Shown here: positions 6,842 to 14,306 of the stretch, piece by piece | Layout: the number at the start of each line of letters is the position of its first letter | Position numbering within the stretch: the stretch's first letter is position 1 | From: Arthrobacter_H rhombi | GTDB taxonomy: Bacteria > Actinomycetota > Actinomycetes > Actinomycetales > Micrococcaceae | Assembly (NCBI RefSeq): GCF_039526245.1 | Contig: NZ_BAAAIV010000007.1 | Span: 23,232-87,231 of the forward strand | Length of the DNA: 64,000 nucleotides | Direction of reading: 5' to 3' | Program-made: the position numbers and the translations under genes | Notes under the pieces: generated by a model | Seen by the model: the letters and a program-made list of their open reading frames with translations, nothing else | Database searches by the model: none | Told to the model about the DNA's origin: nothing

Positions 6842-9769
6842 ATGGCGACCCGTACTTCCCCCACCCCGACGAAGGCCTCCGGCCGCAAACCGGCGGGCAA
6901 GACCCCGGCGCGCGGCAAATCCGGCACGGGTTCGTCGCGTCAGGGCGGTGCGCGTCCGGCGGCAGGAACCTCCGGCGTGGATCAGGACCTGGCCCTGCCG
7001 TTGCGTGCCATCCGCGGACTGTGGATGGGCCTGGCCCGCATGGTCGGCGGGGCGTTCCGCAAGATCGGCCAGGACGTGCGTCCCGAACGCGATGTCCGTC
7101 GTGACGGCACCGGACTTTTCCTCGTCGTCATCGCGGTCATCGTCGGCAGCGTCGAATGGTGGGGCCTGCGCGGCGTCGGCTGGTACGGCACCACCGTGCA
7201 CAACATCTTCGGCGGCTCCCTGGGCTTCATGGCCTCGCTGCTGCCGCTCGTCCTCTTCATCGGGGCCTACCGGTTGTTCCGTCGCCCCGAGGAGAACCGC
7301 GCCAACAACCGGATCGGCATCGGCCTCACCCTGGCCACGTTGTCCATCGCCGGCATCGCCCATATCGTCGCCGGCCTTCCGGCCCTGGACGCACCCTTCG
7401 ACCAGCTCTGGTCCGGCGGGGGAGTGGTCGGGTTCCTGGTCAGCGTGCCGCTGGCCAGCCTGCTGAGCCGGTGGGGTGCGTTGGCCGTCATGATCGTGCT
7501 GGCGGTCTTGAGCCTGATGATCATGACCGCCACCCCATTCCGCCACATCCCGGCGCGCATCCGCCAGGGCTACGAATGGATCATGGGACAACCCGAGCCG
7601 GGTGCCGCACCCCGGGAGCGTTCCGACGCCGACGATCCCGAACACGACCAGAGCTACCTCTATGCCGACCGCGAGCGTGCCGAACGCCCGGCCAAGCGGA
7701 CCCGCAAGTTCGGCCGGGCGGCCCGTGCGCGCCAACGCGAAGAGGAAGCCGAGGCGGCAGCAGCCGCCGAGGCGTTCACCGGGGATGCCGCCTACGACAA
7801 GGCGGTCATCCACGACCATGACGAAGACCCCGCCACCGTCCCGGGACCGGCCATCCCCCCGGGCGTGCGCCGTCCCACCGCTGCGGAAAAGGCGATGGAA
7901 AAGGTCAAGAACGACGTCGGGCTCGGTTCCGGTGCAGCCGCCGCGAACGAGCCGGCCACCGAGGCCCTGGATACGACGGCGATCAACGGCATGCTCGCTG
8001 CTGCCGGCGCGCCCGGCGGCTCCGGCGCCGCGGTTCCGAATGTCCCCTCGAACCCCGTTGCGCAGCCGGCCCCGCTGACCCCGATCCCGCAGCGCACGGA
8101 GCAGCTCCAGCTCTCCGGCGACGTCGCCTACACGCTTCCGTCCTCCGAATTCCTCCCGGCCGGCCCGCCGGCGAAGGAACGCTCGGAAGCCAACGACGCC
8201 GTCGTCAAGGCCCTGACCGATACCCTCGACCAGTTCAAGGTCGACGCCCAGGTCACCGGCTTCAGCCGCGGTCCGACGGTCACCCGCTACGAGATCGCCC
8301 TGTCCCCGGGGACCAAGGTCGAACGCGTGACCGCCCTGTCCAAGAACATCTCCTATGCGGTCGCCTCCTCCGACGTGCGGATCCTCTCGCCGATCCCCGG
8401 CAAGAGCGCCATCGGCATCGAGATCCCGAATGCCGACAAGGAGGTCGTCGCCCTCGGTGACGTCCTGCGCTCCAACGCCGCCCGCAAGACCGAGCACCCC
8501 ATGGTCATGGGTGTCGGCAAGGACGTCGAGGGCGGGTTCGTGGTCGCCAACCTGGCCAAGATGCCGCACATGCTCGTCGCCGGCGCCACCGGTGCGGGCA
8601 AGTCCTCGTTCGTGAACTCGATGATCACCTCCATCCTCATGCGCGCCACCCCCGACGAGGTGCGCATGGTCATGGTCGACCCCAAGCGCGTGGAACTGAC
8701 CGCCTACGAGGGTGTTCCCCACCTGATCACCCCCATCATCACCAACCCGAAGAAGGCCGCCGAGGCCCTGCAGTGGGTCGTCCGCGAGATGGACACGCGC
8801 TACGACGACCTCGCCAACTTCGGGTACAAGCACGTCGATGACTTCAACAAGGGGGTGCGCAACGGCAAGGTCGTCCCCCCGGAAGGCTCCAAGCGGGTCA
8901 TCAGGCCCTACCCCTACCTGCTGGTCATCGTCGACGAGCTCGCAGACCTGATGATGGTCGCCCCCCGCGACGTCGAGGATTCGATCGTTCGCATCACCCA
9001 GCTCGCCCGTGCCGCAGGCATCCACCTGGTCCTCGCCACACAGCGACCCTCCGTTGATGTCGTCACGGGCCTGATCAAGGCCAACGTGCCCTCGCGCATG
9101 GCCTTCGCCACCTCCTCCGTCACCGACTCCCGCGTGGTCCTGGACCAGCCAGGGGCCGAGAAGCTGCTGGGCCAGGGCGACGCCCTGTTCCTGCCCATGG
9201 GCGCCTCCAAGCCCATGCGTGTCCAGGGTGCCTGGGTCACCGAGTCGGAGATCCATCGGGTCGTCGAGCACGTCAAGGGCCAGCTCACTGCCGTGTACCG
9301 CGATGACGTCGCCGTCGAGGCCCCGAAGAAGGAGATCGACGACGACATCGGGGACGACCTCGAGGTCCTGTTGCAGGCCACCGAGCTGGTGGTCACCACG
9401 CAGTTCGGGTCCACCTCCATGCTCCAGCGCAAGCTGCGTGTCGGGTTCGCCAAGGCAGGCCGGCTGATGGACCTGCTCGAGTCCCGCGGCGTCGTCGGCC
9501 CCTCCGAAGGCTCCAAGGCCCGCGACGTACTCGTCAAGCCCGATGACCTGCCGGCCGTGCTGGCCGCCATGCGCGGGGACTCGGCACCGGCCACCCCGCA
9601 GGAGACACCGGCCGCCGAAGCCGCGCTGGTCGAGAACGCCAACGCCAACCACTACGGCACCGATCTCGTCGCCGAGGACCTCGCCGCCTACCCGCAAGCC
9701 ACCGAATACGACGACGGGGACGACGGCGAGTCCGGCTCGGAAGACGCCTGGAACCTCACCGGACGGTAA
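6842..9769 (+). CDS. ftsK: DNA translocase FtsK/SpoIIIE
   Basis: FtsK couples cell division to chromosome segregation by pumping DNA through the septum. The 975-residue product has a basic, Ala/Pro-rich N-terminus, four to five membrane helices at about residues 90-240, a charged linker, then the RecA-like motor with Walker A GATGAGKS at 581-588 and Walker B VIVDELADLM near 700. The C-terminal gamma winged-helix domain (about 840-905, VTTQFGSTSMLQRKLRVGFAKA) normally reads KOPS sequences. A short acidic tail follows. The gene is followed after 9 nt by pgsA. All domains are intact. Confidence 0.97.
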   Translation: MATRTSPTPTKASGRKPAGKTPARGKSGTGSSRQGGARPAAGTSGVDQDLALPLRAIRGLWMGLARMVGGAFRKIGQDVRPERDVRRDGTGLFLVVIAVIVGSVEWWGLRGVGWYGTTVHNIFGGSLGFMASLLPLVLFIGAYRLFRRPEENRANNRIGIGLTLATLSIAGIAHIVAGLPALDAPFDQLWSGGGVVGFLVSVPLASLLSRWGALAVMIVLAVLSLMIMTATPFRHIPARIRQGYEWIMGQPEPGAAPRERSDADDPEHDQSYLYADRERAERPAKRTRKFGRAARARQREEEAEAAAAAEAFTGDAAYDKAVIHDHDEDPATVPGPAIPPGVRRPTAAEKAMEKVKNDVGLGSGAAAANEPATEALDTTAINGMLAAAGAPGGSGAAVPNVPSNPVAQPAPLTPIPQRTEQLQLSGDVAYTLPSSEFLPAGPPAKERSEANDAVVKALTDTLDQFKVDAQVTGFSRGPTVTRYEIALSPGTKVERVTALSKNISYAVASSDVRILSPIPGKSAIGIEIPNADKEVVALGDVLRSNAARKTEHPMVMGVGKDVEGGFVVANLAKMPHMLVAGATGAGKSSFVNSMITSILMRATPDEVRMVMVDPKRVELTAYEGVPHLITPIITNPKKAAEALQWVVREMDTRYDDLANFGYKHVDDFNKGVRNGKVVPPEGSKRVIRPYPYLLVIVDELADLMMVAPRDVEDSIVRITQLARAAGIHLVLATQRPSVDVVTGLIKANVPSRMAFATSSVTDSRVVLDQPGAEKLLGQGDALFLPMGASKPMRVQGAWVTESEIHRVVEHVKGQLTAVYRDDVAVEAPKKEIDDDIGDDLEVLLQATELVVTTQFGSTSMLQRKLRVGFAKAGRLMDLLESRGVVGPSEGSKARDVLVKPDDLPAVLAAMRGDSAPATPQETPAAEAALVENANANHYGTDLVAEDLAAYPQATEYDDGDDGESGSEDAWNLTGR

Positions 9770-9772
9770 CCT
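9767..9772 (+). promoter_or_regulatory. Candidate leaderless -10 element of pgsA
   Basis: TAACCT spans the end of the ftsK stop region and lies 6 nt before the pgsA GTG. This could give pgsA its own leaderless start in addition to readthrough from ftsK. Confidence 0.4.
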
Positions 9773-9778
9773 GAACAG

Positions 9779-10387
9779 GTGACTGAAACCCCAGCAGAAC
9801 GCACACCCCAGCCCGTCCCGACCTTGAACATCGCCAATGTCCTGACGACCTTGCGGATCGTCATGGTCCCGTTCTTCGTCTGGGCCCTGGTGGCCGACGA
9901 CCAGCAACATGCAACACTGCGCTGGATTGCCGTCGCGTTGTTCGCGCTGGCCATGTACACCGACAAGCTCGACGGCGATTTGGCGCGTAGCCGGGGACTG
10001 ATCACCAACTTCGGCAAGATCGCCGACCCCATCGCCGACAAACTCCTGTTGGGTGCCGCCCTGGTCACCCTGTCCTGGTTGGGCGAATTGTGGTGGTGGG
10101 TCACCATCGTCATCCTGGTCCGTGAATTGGGCATCACCGTCCTGCGCTTCGCGGTCATCCGCCGAGGCGTCATTGCCGCATCCAAGGGCGGCAAGCTCAA
10201 GACCGTCACCCAGACGGCCGGTCTGGCCCTGCTGCTGTTGCCCTTCACCCCGGACATCGGCTGGCTGTCCGCCATCGCCTTGGCCGTCATCCTGCTGGCA
10301 GCTGCGATCACCATCTATACCGGTATCGACTACATCGTCCAGGCATCACGGATGCGCCCAGCACCCGGCGGCCGGGAAGTCCGGTGA
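9779..10387 (+). CDS. pgsA: CDP-diacylglycerol-glycerol-3-phosphate 3-phosphatidyltransferase
   Basis: PgsA makes phosphatidylglycerol phosphate from CDP-diacylglycerol and glycerol-3-phosphate in the membrane. The 202-residue protein has the full CDP-alcohol phosphatidyltransferase signature DGxxARx8GxxxDxxxD: D65, G66, A69, R70, G79, D83 and D87. About four to six membrane helices follow. The start is GTG 9779; the stop overlaps the pncC start (GTGA). Other CDP-alcohol transferases share the motif, but the ftsK-pgsA-pncC order supports the PgsA assignment. Confidence 0.93.
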   Translation: MTETPAERTPQPVPTLNIANVLTTLRIVMVPFFVWALVADDQQHATLRWIAVALFALAMYTDKLDGDLARSRGLITNFGKIADPIADKLLLGAALVTLSWLGELWWWVTIVILVRELGITVLRFAVIRRGVIAASKGGKLKTVTQTAGLALLLLPFTPDIGWLSAIALAVILLAAAITIYTGIDYIVQASRMRPAPGGREVR

Positions 10388-10872
10388 CTGACGGCCGGGC
10401 CGATCACGCGGCAGAACGCATCGTCGCTGCAGGAACCAGCAGGGGCCTGACAGTGGCCACTGCGGAATCACTCACCGCAGGGTGGATCGCCGGTGCCATC
10501 GCGGATGTCGCTGGGGCTTCGGCCGTTCTGCGCGGGGGAGTGGTCAGCTATCACAACCAGGTCAAACATGAAGTCCTCGGCGTCGACGCCGAACTGCTGC
10601 GTGAATGCGGATCGGTGGACCCGGAGGTCGCCCGGCAGATGGCCGAGGGGGCCCGACACACCTGTACAGCAGACATCGCCGTTTCCAGTACGGGCGTCGC
10701 CGGGCCAGAGCCCCACGACGGCCAGGCGGTAGGCACCGTGTACGTCGGTTTCGCGACCGATGAGGGCAGCGGAGCCCGCGAACTGCACCTGTCTGGCGGA
10801 CGCCAGGAGATCCGTGCTGCGGCACGGGACGCCGCACTGGAACTACTGGCCGGTTTGCTCGAGAAGAAATAG
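10384..10872 (+). CDS. pncC: Nicotinamide-nucleotide amidase PncC (CinA C-terminal type)
   Basis: The 162-residue product is a stand-alone CinA C-terminal domain. Such proteins deamidate nicotinamide mononucleotide to nicotinate mononucleotide for pyridine-nucleotide recycling. The AESLTAG motif contains the conserved serine, followed by GGVVSYHNQVK and STGVAGPEPHDGQAVGTVYVG. There is no N-terminal MoCF domain, unlike full CinA. It begins at GTG 10384 overlapping pgsA by 4 nt. It lies just before a ClgR-like regulator, the usual actinobacterial order, and may be partly cotranscribed with it. Confidence 0.9.
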   Translation: MTDGRADHAAERIVAAGTSRGLTVATAESLTAGWIAGAIADVAGASAVLRGGVVSYHNQVKHEVLGVDAELLRECGSVDPEVARQMAEGARHTCTADIAVSSTGVAGPEPHDGQAVGTVYVGFATDEGSGARELHLSGGRQEIRAAARDAALELLAGLLEKK

Positions 10873-10971
10873 TCGTCCACACTTCGCCCGGGCGCTGGCA
10901 GTCCGGCCCCGATTGTGGTTAGTGTGGGTGCCGGGAACAAAATGACGATCCCGTGAGTTGAAAAAACTACA

Positions 10972-11010
10972 GGGTCCGAACCAGGACCCGGAAGCCAGGC
11001 AGTGCCTGGC
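10972..11010 (+). promoter_or_regulatory. Two adjacent inverted repeats in the clgR leader
   Basis: GGGTCC (10972-10977) pairs with GGACCC (10984-10989), and directly after it GCCAGGCA (10994-11001) pairs perfectly with TGCCTGGC (11003-11010) around one base. Both lie 30-70 nt before the clgR-like gene. They may be an operator (autoregulation is known for ClgR) or RNA hairpins controlling translation. The 1-nt centre of the second repeat favours a protein-binding site over an RNA hairpin. Confidence 0.5.
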
Positions 11011-11039
11011 ACAGGATCTGAAGGAGTAAGGCGATACAC

Positions 11040-11477
11040 ATGGTCAAGCAACCCGTATCCGTAAACGGCGTCGTCCGTTGGCGCGATGTGGGTCTGACAG
11101 AAGATGCCCGTCGCGAGCACAAGGAGCCTAAAATGGTAGTACTCCGCCACGAGATCGGCGACGTCCTGCGGGACGTCCGGCAGCGTCAGGGCAGGACCCT
11201 GCGCGAGGTCTCGCATAATGCCCGCGTTTCCCTTGGCTACCTCTCCGAGGTGGAGCGTGGACAGAAGGAAGCTTCGTCCGAACTGCTCTCATCGATTTGT
11301 GGGGCGCTCGACGTCCCGCTCTCCCTGATGTTGCGCGAGGTCAGCGACCGCGTAGCCATAGCCGAAGGCGTCGACATCCCGGACACCGTCCCGTCGGACC
11401 TCACCAACCAGTTCTCCACAGTCCTCCCAGAGGACTGGACCGAGGGCCTACCCCAGGACCTCGCAGCGACACACTAG
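11040..11477 (+). CDS. clgR: ClgR-like helix-turn-helix regulator
   Basis: The protein contains one XRE-type HTH domain (GDVLRDVRQRQGRTLREVS, then SLGYLSEVERGQKEAS). ClgR proteins in actinobacteria activate clp protease and other stress genes and are themselves degraded by Clp. Two starts are possible: ATG 11040 (145 aa, weak AAGG 8 nt upstream) and ATG 11133 (114 aa, AAGGAG 6 nt upstream). The shorter form is close to the length of mycobacterial ClgR and has the better ribosome site, so the first 31 residues may be leader. It follows pncC and ends at a strong bidirectional terminator. Confidence 0.85.
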   Translation: MVKQPVSVNGVVRWRDVGLTEDARREHKEPKMVVLRHEIGDVLRDVRQRQGRTLREVSHNARVSLGYLSEVERGQKEASSELLSSICGALDVPLSLMLREVSDRVAIAEGVDIPDTVPSDLTNQFSTVLPEDWTEGLPQDLAATH

Positions 11478-11536
11478 CCTCCAGGTGGTGCGTTCCCCGG
11501 CGATCAGCCGGGGTTGCCCGCCGGGACGAAGCAGAC

Positions 11537-11568
11537 GACAGGGCAGCCGCATGTCCGGCTGCCCTGTC
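11537..11568. terminator. Bidirectional terminator between clgR and marR
   Basis: GACAGGGCAGCC (11537-11548) and GGCTGCCCTGTC (11557-11568) form a perfect 12-bp stem with an 8-nt loop, between two convergent genes. No long T-run follows, which is common in high-G+C genomes. Confidence 0.85.
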
Positions 11569-11580
11569 TCATGTGGCGCC

Positions 11581-12060
11581 TCAGCCCCGATCGTTCAGGT
11601 ACGAATGGTTCAGCTTGGCCAGCAACCCGGCCAAGGTCTCCAGTTCGGAATCCGGCCAATCGGCCAAAAGGTCGCGGAAGATGTGCTGCCGCGACTGCTG
11701 TGCAGTGGACAGTTGTCGCGCACCGGCTTCAGTCAGTGTGATGGATTGGGCCCTCCCGTCGGCTGGGTCGGCGACTTTCGTCAGCACACCGAGCTCCTCG
11801 AGCATCTTGACTTGCCGGCTGACCGAAGGCTTGCCGACACCGATCTCCGCCGCCAACTCGGTCAAGCGCAGTGTCCCGCGGCGTTGCAACGCGGCCAGCA
11901 GGCCGTAGGCGCCCGGTTCCATATCCGGGTGGACCTGCTTGGCCACCTTGTTGCCGTTGGCGCGTGCGCGCCGCCAGAGGAAGCTGAGTTGCTCCTCCAT
12001 GTCATGGATCGCTTGGGTCCGTTGCGCGGCTTCGGAGGCTGCAGGGGCAGGTTCATTCAT
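11581..12060 (-). CDS. MarR-family transcriptional regulator
   Basis: The 159-residue protein has the MarR winged-helix layout: N-terminal helix (about 18-45), helix-turn-helix LRLTELAAEIGVGKPSVSRQVKMLEELG around residues 64-91, and a wing DPADGRAQSITLTEAG. MarR dimers usually repress nearby or distant genes and respond to phenolic or oxidative signals; the ligand here is unknown. The start codon is ATG 12060. It is divergent from the DUF3046 gene with only 48 nt between them, so any operator there could affect both. Confidence 0.88.
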   Translation of the reverse strand: MNEPAPAASEAAQRTQAIHDMEEQLSFLWRRARANGNKVAKQVHPDMEPGAYGLLAALQRRGTLRLTELAAEIGVGKPSVSRQVKMLEELGVLTKVADPADGRAQSITLTEAGARQLSTAQQSRQHIFRDLLADWPDSELETLAGLLAKLNHSYLNDRG

Positions 12061-12066
12061 GGCACC

Positions 12067-12072
12067 ATCTTA
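12067..12072 (-). promoter_or_regulatory. Candidate leaderless -10 element of the marR gene
   Basis: On the minus strand TAAGAT lies 6 nt before ATG 12060. No ribosome-binding site fits in the gap GGTGCC. Confidence 0.4.
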
Positions 12073-12108
12073 GAGTCGGAAGGTCCGACACATGGAAGAA
12101 TGGACGAT

Positions 12109-12330
12109 GTGAGACTCAGCGACTTCTGGCGGTTGATGGACGACGAATTCGGGGCCGGGTATTCACGCGTCCTGGCATCCGAACTGGTGTTGTCGGACCT
12201 GGGCGACAAAAGCGCCCAACAAGCACTGTCGTCCGGCACCGAACCCCGACGTGTCTGGTTGGCGATTTGCGAGAAGCAGGATGTGCCCGACGAACGCCGG
12301 CTGGGACGCGACGTTGCCCCGAAGAAATAG
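12109..12330 (+). CDS. DUF3046 protein upstream of recA
   Basis: The 73-residue product (starting RLSDFWRLMDDEFGAGYSRV and ending in GRDVAPKK) matches DUF3046, a small family of unknown function found just before recA in many actinobacteria. GTG 12109 was chosen because GGAAGA lies 9 nt upstream and homologues begin at this residue; ATG 12100 would add three residues with no spacing for a ribosome site. The recA SOS box begins 26 nt after its stop, so it is not under that operator itself. Confidence 0.8.
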   Translation: MRLSDFWRLMDDEFGAGYSRVLASELVLSDLGDKSAQQALSSGTEPRRVWLAICEKQDVPDERRLGRDVAPKK

Positions 12331-12355
12331 CCTTCGAAGACACACCAACGAAAGT

Positions 12356-12371
12356 TCGAATATGTGTTCGG
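12356..12371 (+). promoter_or_regulatory. LexA (SOS) box of recA
   Basis: TCGAATATGTGTTCGG matches the actinobacterial SOS consensus TCGAAC-N4-GTTCGA with two mismatches. It lies just upstream of TAGGCT (12380-12385), a possible -10 of recA, so bound LexA would block RNA polymerase. Confidence 0.8.
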
Positions 12372-12522
12372 AAGAGTTGTAGGCTGTAGCGAGAGACATT
12401 GCACGGTTTTGGCCCCGTTCTCCACAGGAATGCGGACCGGTGCCAAATTGTCCGGTGTGGCGCATACCGTGTGAAGCAGGACGACAACAGGCCTGAGGGC
12501 CGCAAGACAACCGAGGTGAATG

Positions 12523-13572
12523 ATGGCTGCAGCAATGGACCGCGAAAAGGCGCTCGAATCAGCGCTGGCGCAGATCGACAAGCAGTACGGCAAGGGATCT
12601 GTCATGCGTTTGGGGGACGAAACGCGCGCCAAGATCGAGGTCATCCCCACGGGATCGATTGCCATGGACATCGCCTTGGGGATTGGCGGGCTGCCGCGTG
12701 GCCGTGTCGTGGAAATCTATGGACCGGAGTCCTCCGGTAAGACCACCCTGGCGCTGCATGCCGTGGCCAACGCACAGCGCAACGGCGGAATCGCTGCCTT
12801 TATTGACGCCGAGCACGCCCTTGACCCCGAATACGCACAGAAGCTGGGTGTCGATACCGATGCGCTCCTGGTCTCGCAGCCTGACACCGGTGAGCAGGCA
12901 CTTGAGATCATGGACATGCTGATCGGATCGGGATCCCTGGACGTCATTGTCATCGACTCCGTGGCTGCCCTGGTGCCGCGCGCGGAAATCGAAGGCGAAA
13001 TGGGCGACAGCCACGTGGGTCTGCAGGCCCGCCTGATGAGCCAGGCCCTGCGCAAGATCGCCGGGCGCTTGAGCCAGACCAAGACCACAGCCATCTTCAT
13101 TAACCAGCTCCGCGAGAAGATCGGCGTCTTCTTCGGCAGCCCCGAAACCACCACAGGTGGCAAGGCACTGAAGTTCTACGCCTCGGTGCGCATCGATGTC
13201 CGTCGTATCGAGACGCTCAAGGAGGGGACGAACCCCGTCGGCAACCGTACCCGTGCCAAGATCGTCAAGAACAAGATGGCGCCGCCGTTCAAGCAGGCCG
13301 AATTCGACATCCTCTACGGTATCGGCATCTCCCGCGAGGGCGGCCTCATTGACATGGGCGTCGAGGAAGGCTTCGTGAAGAAGTCCGGTGCATGGTTCAC
13401 CTATGACGGCGACCAGCTGGGCCAGGGCAAGGAAAATGCCCGCAAGTTCCTGCGCGACAACCCTGACCTGACGAATGAGTTGGAACGCCGGATCAAGGAA
13501 AAGCTGGGCATCGGCGCCCAGCCCGAGGAGCCGGGCGATCCGCAGCTGCGCGCCGTGGGCAACGACTCCTAG
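12523..13572 (+). CDS. recA: Recombinase RecA
   Basis: RecA forms ATP-dependent filaments on single-stranded DNA, catalyses strand exchange and triggers LexA self-cleavage. The 349-residue protein has Walker A GPESSGKT at 67-74, Walker B LDVIVIDSVAAL, the L1/L2 DNA-binding loops (EIEGEMGDSHVG, FGSPETTTGGKAL) and the usual C-terminal domain. No intein interrupts it. ATG 12523 (following GAGGTG by 4 nt) gives MAAAMDREKAL; ATG 12520 immediately before is an alternative. An SOS box lies about 150 nt upstream. recX follows after 27 nt, so both should be induced together. Confidence 0.98.
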   Translation: MAAAMDREKALESALAQIDKQYGKGSVMRLGDETRAKIEVIPTGSIAMDIALGIGGLPRGRVVEIYGPESSGKTTLALHAVANAQRNGGIAAFIDAEHALDPEYAQKLGVDTDALLVSQPDTGEQALEIMDMLIGSGSLDVIVIDSVAALVPRAEIEGEMGDSHVGLQARLMSQALRKIAGRLSQTKTTAIFINQLREKIGVFFGSPETTTGGKALKFYASVRIDVRRIETLKEGTNPVGNRTRAKIVKNKMAPPFKQAEFDILYGIGISREGGLIDMGVEEGFVKKSGAWFTYDGDQLGQGKENARKFLRDNPDLTNELERRIKEKLGIGAQPEEPGDPQLRAVGNDS

Positions 13573-13599
13573 CCGCGGCCCACACTGCAGGGCTACGCG

Positions 13600-14256
13600 A
13601 TGGGCTCGATTCCCGGCGACTTCGGCGGCCTGACGGATCCTGACGGATCCGGTGGCTCGTTGTTTCCTCCTGATGCAGCGGATCCAGACCCGGCACCTGA
13701 CGCACATCCAGCCGGGAATCCACTCGACGATGGCCAGGACCGGGGCCCTGCCGGCAAGAAGAAACGGAGTTNNNNNNNNNNNNNNNNNCCGGACGCCGTG
13801 GCGCGGGCCATCGTTCTGAGGCAGCTGACGGGATCCGCGAAGAGCCGGAAGCAACTGGCGGACAAGCTGGACGACCGCGATGTACCCCCCGAGGCGGCGC
13901 AGCGCGTCCTGGACCGCTTCGAGGAACTCCAACTGATCGACGACGCTGCCTTCGCGGATTCCTGGGTTCGAGGGCGGGCCCGCACGCGGGGTCTCTCCCG
14001 CAGTGCCCTGAAACGGGAGCTGCGTACCAAGGGCGTCGCTGACGAGTTGGCCTCTGAGGCCCTCGAACAGCTCAGTGACGCTGACGAGCTGGACATGGCT
14101 CGGGAACTCGTCGAAAAGAAGGTCAGGTCCATGCCGCCGAGCCTCGATCGCGACAAGGGTGTCCGTCGTCTCGTATCGATGCTGGGTCGGAAAGGCTACG
14201 GCCCAGGAGTCGCCTTCCGGGTGGTCAATGAGGTCTGGCCCGTCGAACACGGCTGA
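13600..14256 (+). CDS. recX: Regulatory protein RecX (contains a sequencing gap)
   Basis: RecX binds and limits RecA filaments. The conserved part starts at PDAVARAIVLRQLTGSAKSR and contains three-helix repeats such as DRFEELQLIDDAAFADSWVRGR and LASEALEQLSDADELDMAREL. The frame is 218 codons with residues 58-63 undetermined because of 17 N at 13772-13788. The first 57 residues are Asp/Pro/Gly-rich and not part of the conserved fold. Because 17 is not a multiple of three and may be a placeholder length, the frame connection between the N-terminal part and the RecX domain is not proven. Confidence 0.85.
   Translation: MGSIPGDFGGLTDPDGSGGSLFPPDAADPDPAPDAHPAGNPLDDGQDRGPAGKKKRSXXXXXXPDAVARAIVLRQLTGSAKSRKQLADKLDDRDVPPEAAQRVLDRFEELQLIDDAAFADSWVRGRARTRGLSRSALKRELRTKGVADELASEALEQLSDADELDMARELVEKKVRSMPPSLDRDKGVRRLVSMLGRKGYGPGVAFRVVNEVWPVEHG
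13772..13788. other. Sequencing gap of 17 N
   Basis: Seventeen undetermined bases interrupt recX right after a lysine/arginine-rich stretch (GKKKRS). True gap length is unknown. Confidence 1.
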
Positions 14257-14294
14257 ACCCGCGCACCGAGTTCCGCCACGCCAAGCTGGTTCGG

Positions 14295-14300
14295 TACTCT
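14295..14300 (+). promoter_or_regulatory. Candidate leaderless -10 element of miaB
   Basis: TACTCT lies 6 nt before the miaB GTG. The gap AGGTGG is too close to the start to work as a ribosome-binding site. Confidence 0.4.
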
Positions 14301-14306
14301 AGGTGG

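Noticed and set aside
6737..9910. 1057-codon minus-strand frame over ftsK
   Set aside because: High-G+C codon bias leaves an open frame opposite ftsK; the product is Gly/Val/Asp-rich and has no domain, while ftsK is clearly real.
12559..14250. Minus-strand frame over recA/recX
   Set aside because: It runs through the N gap and mirrors the sense codons of recA and recX; no family resemblance.
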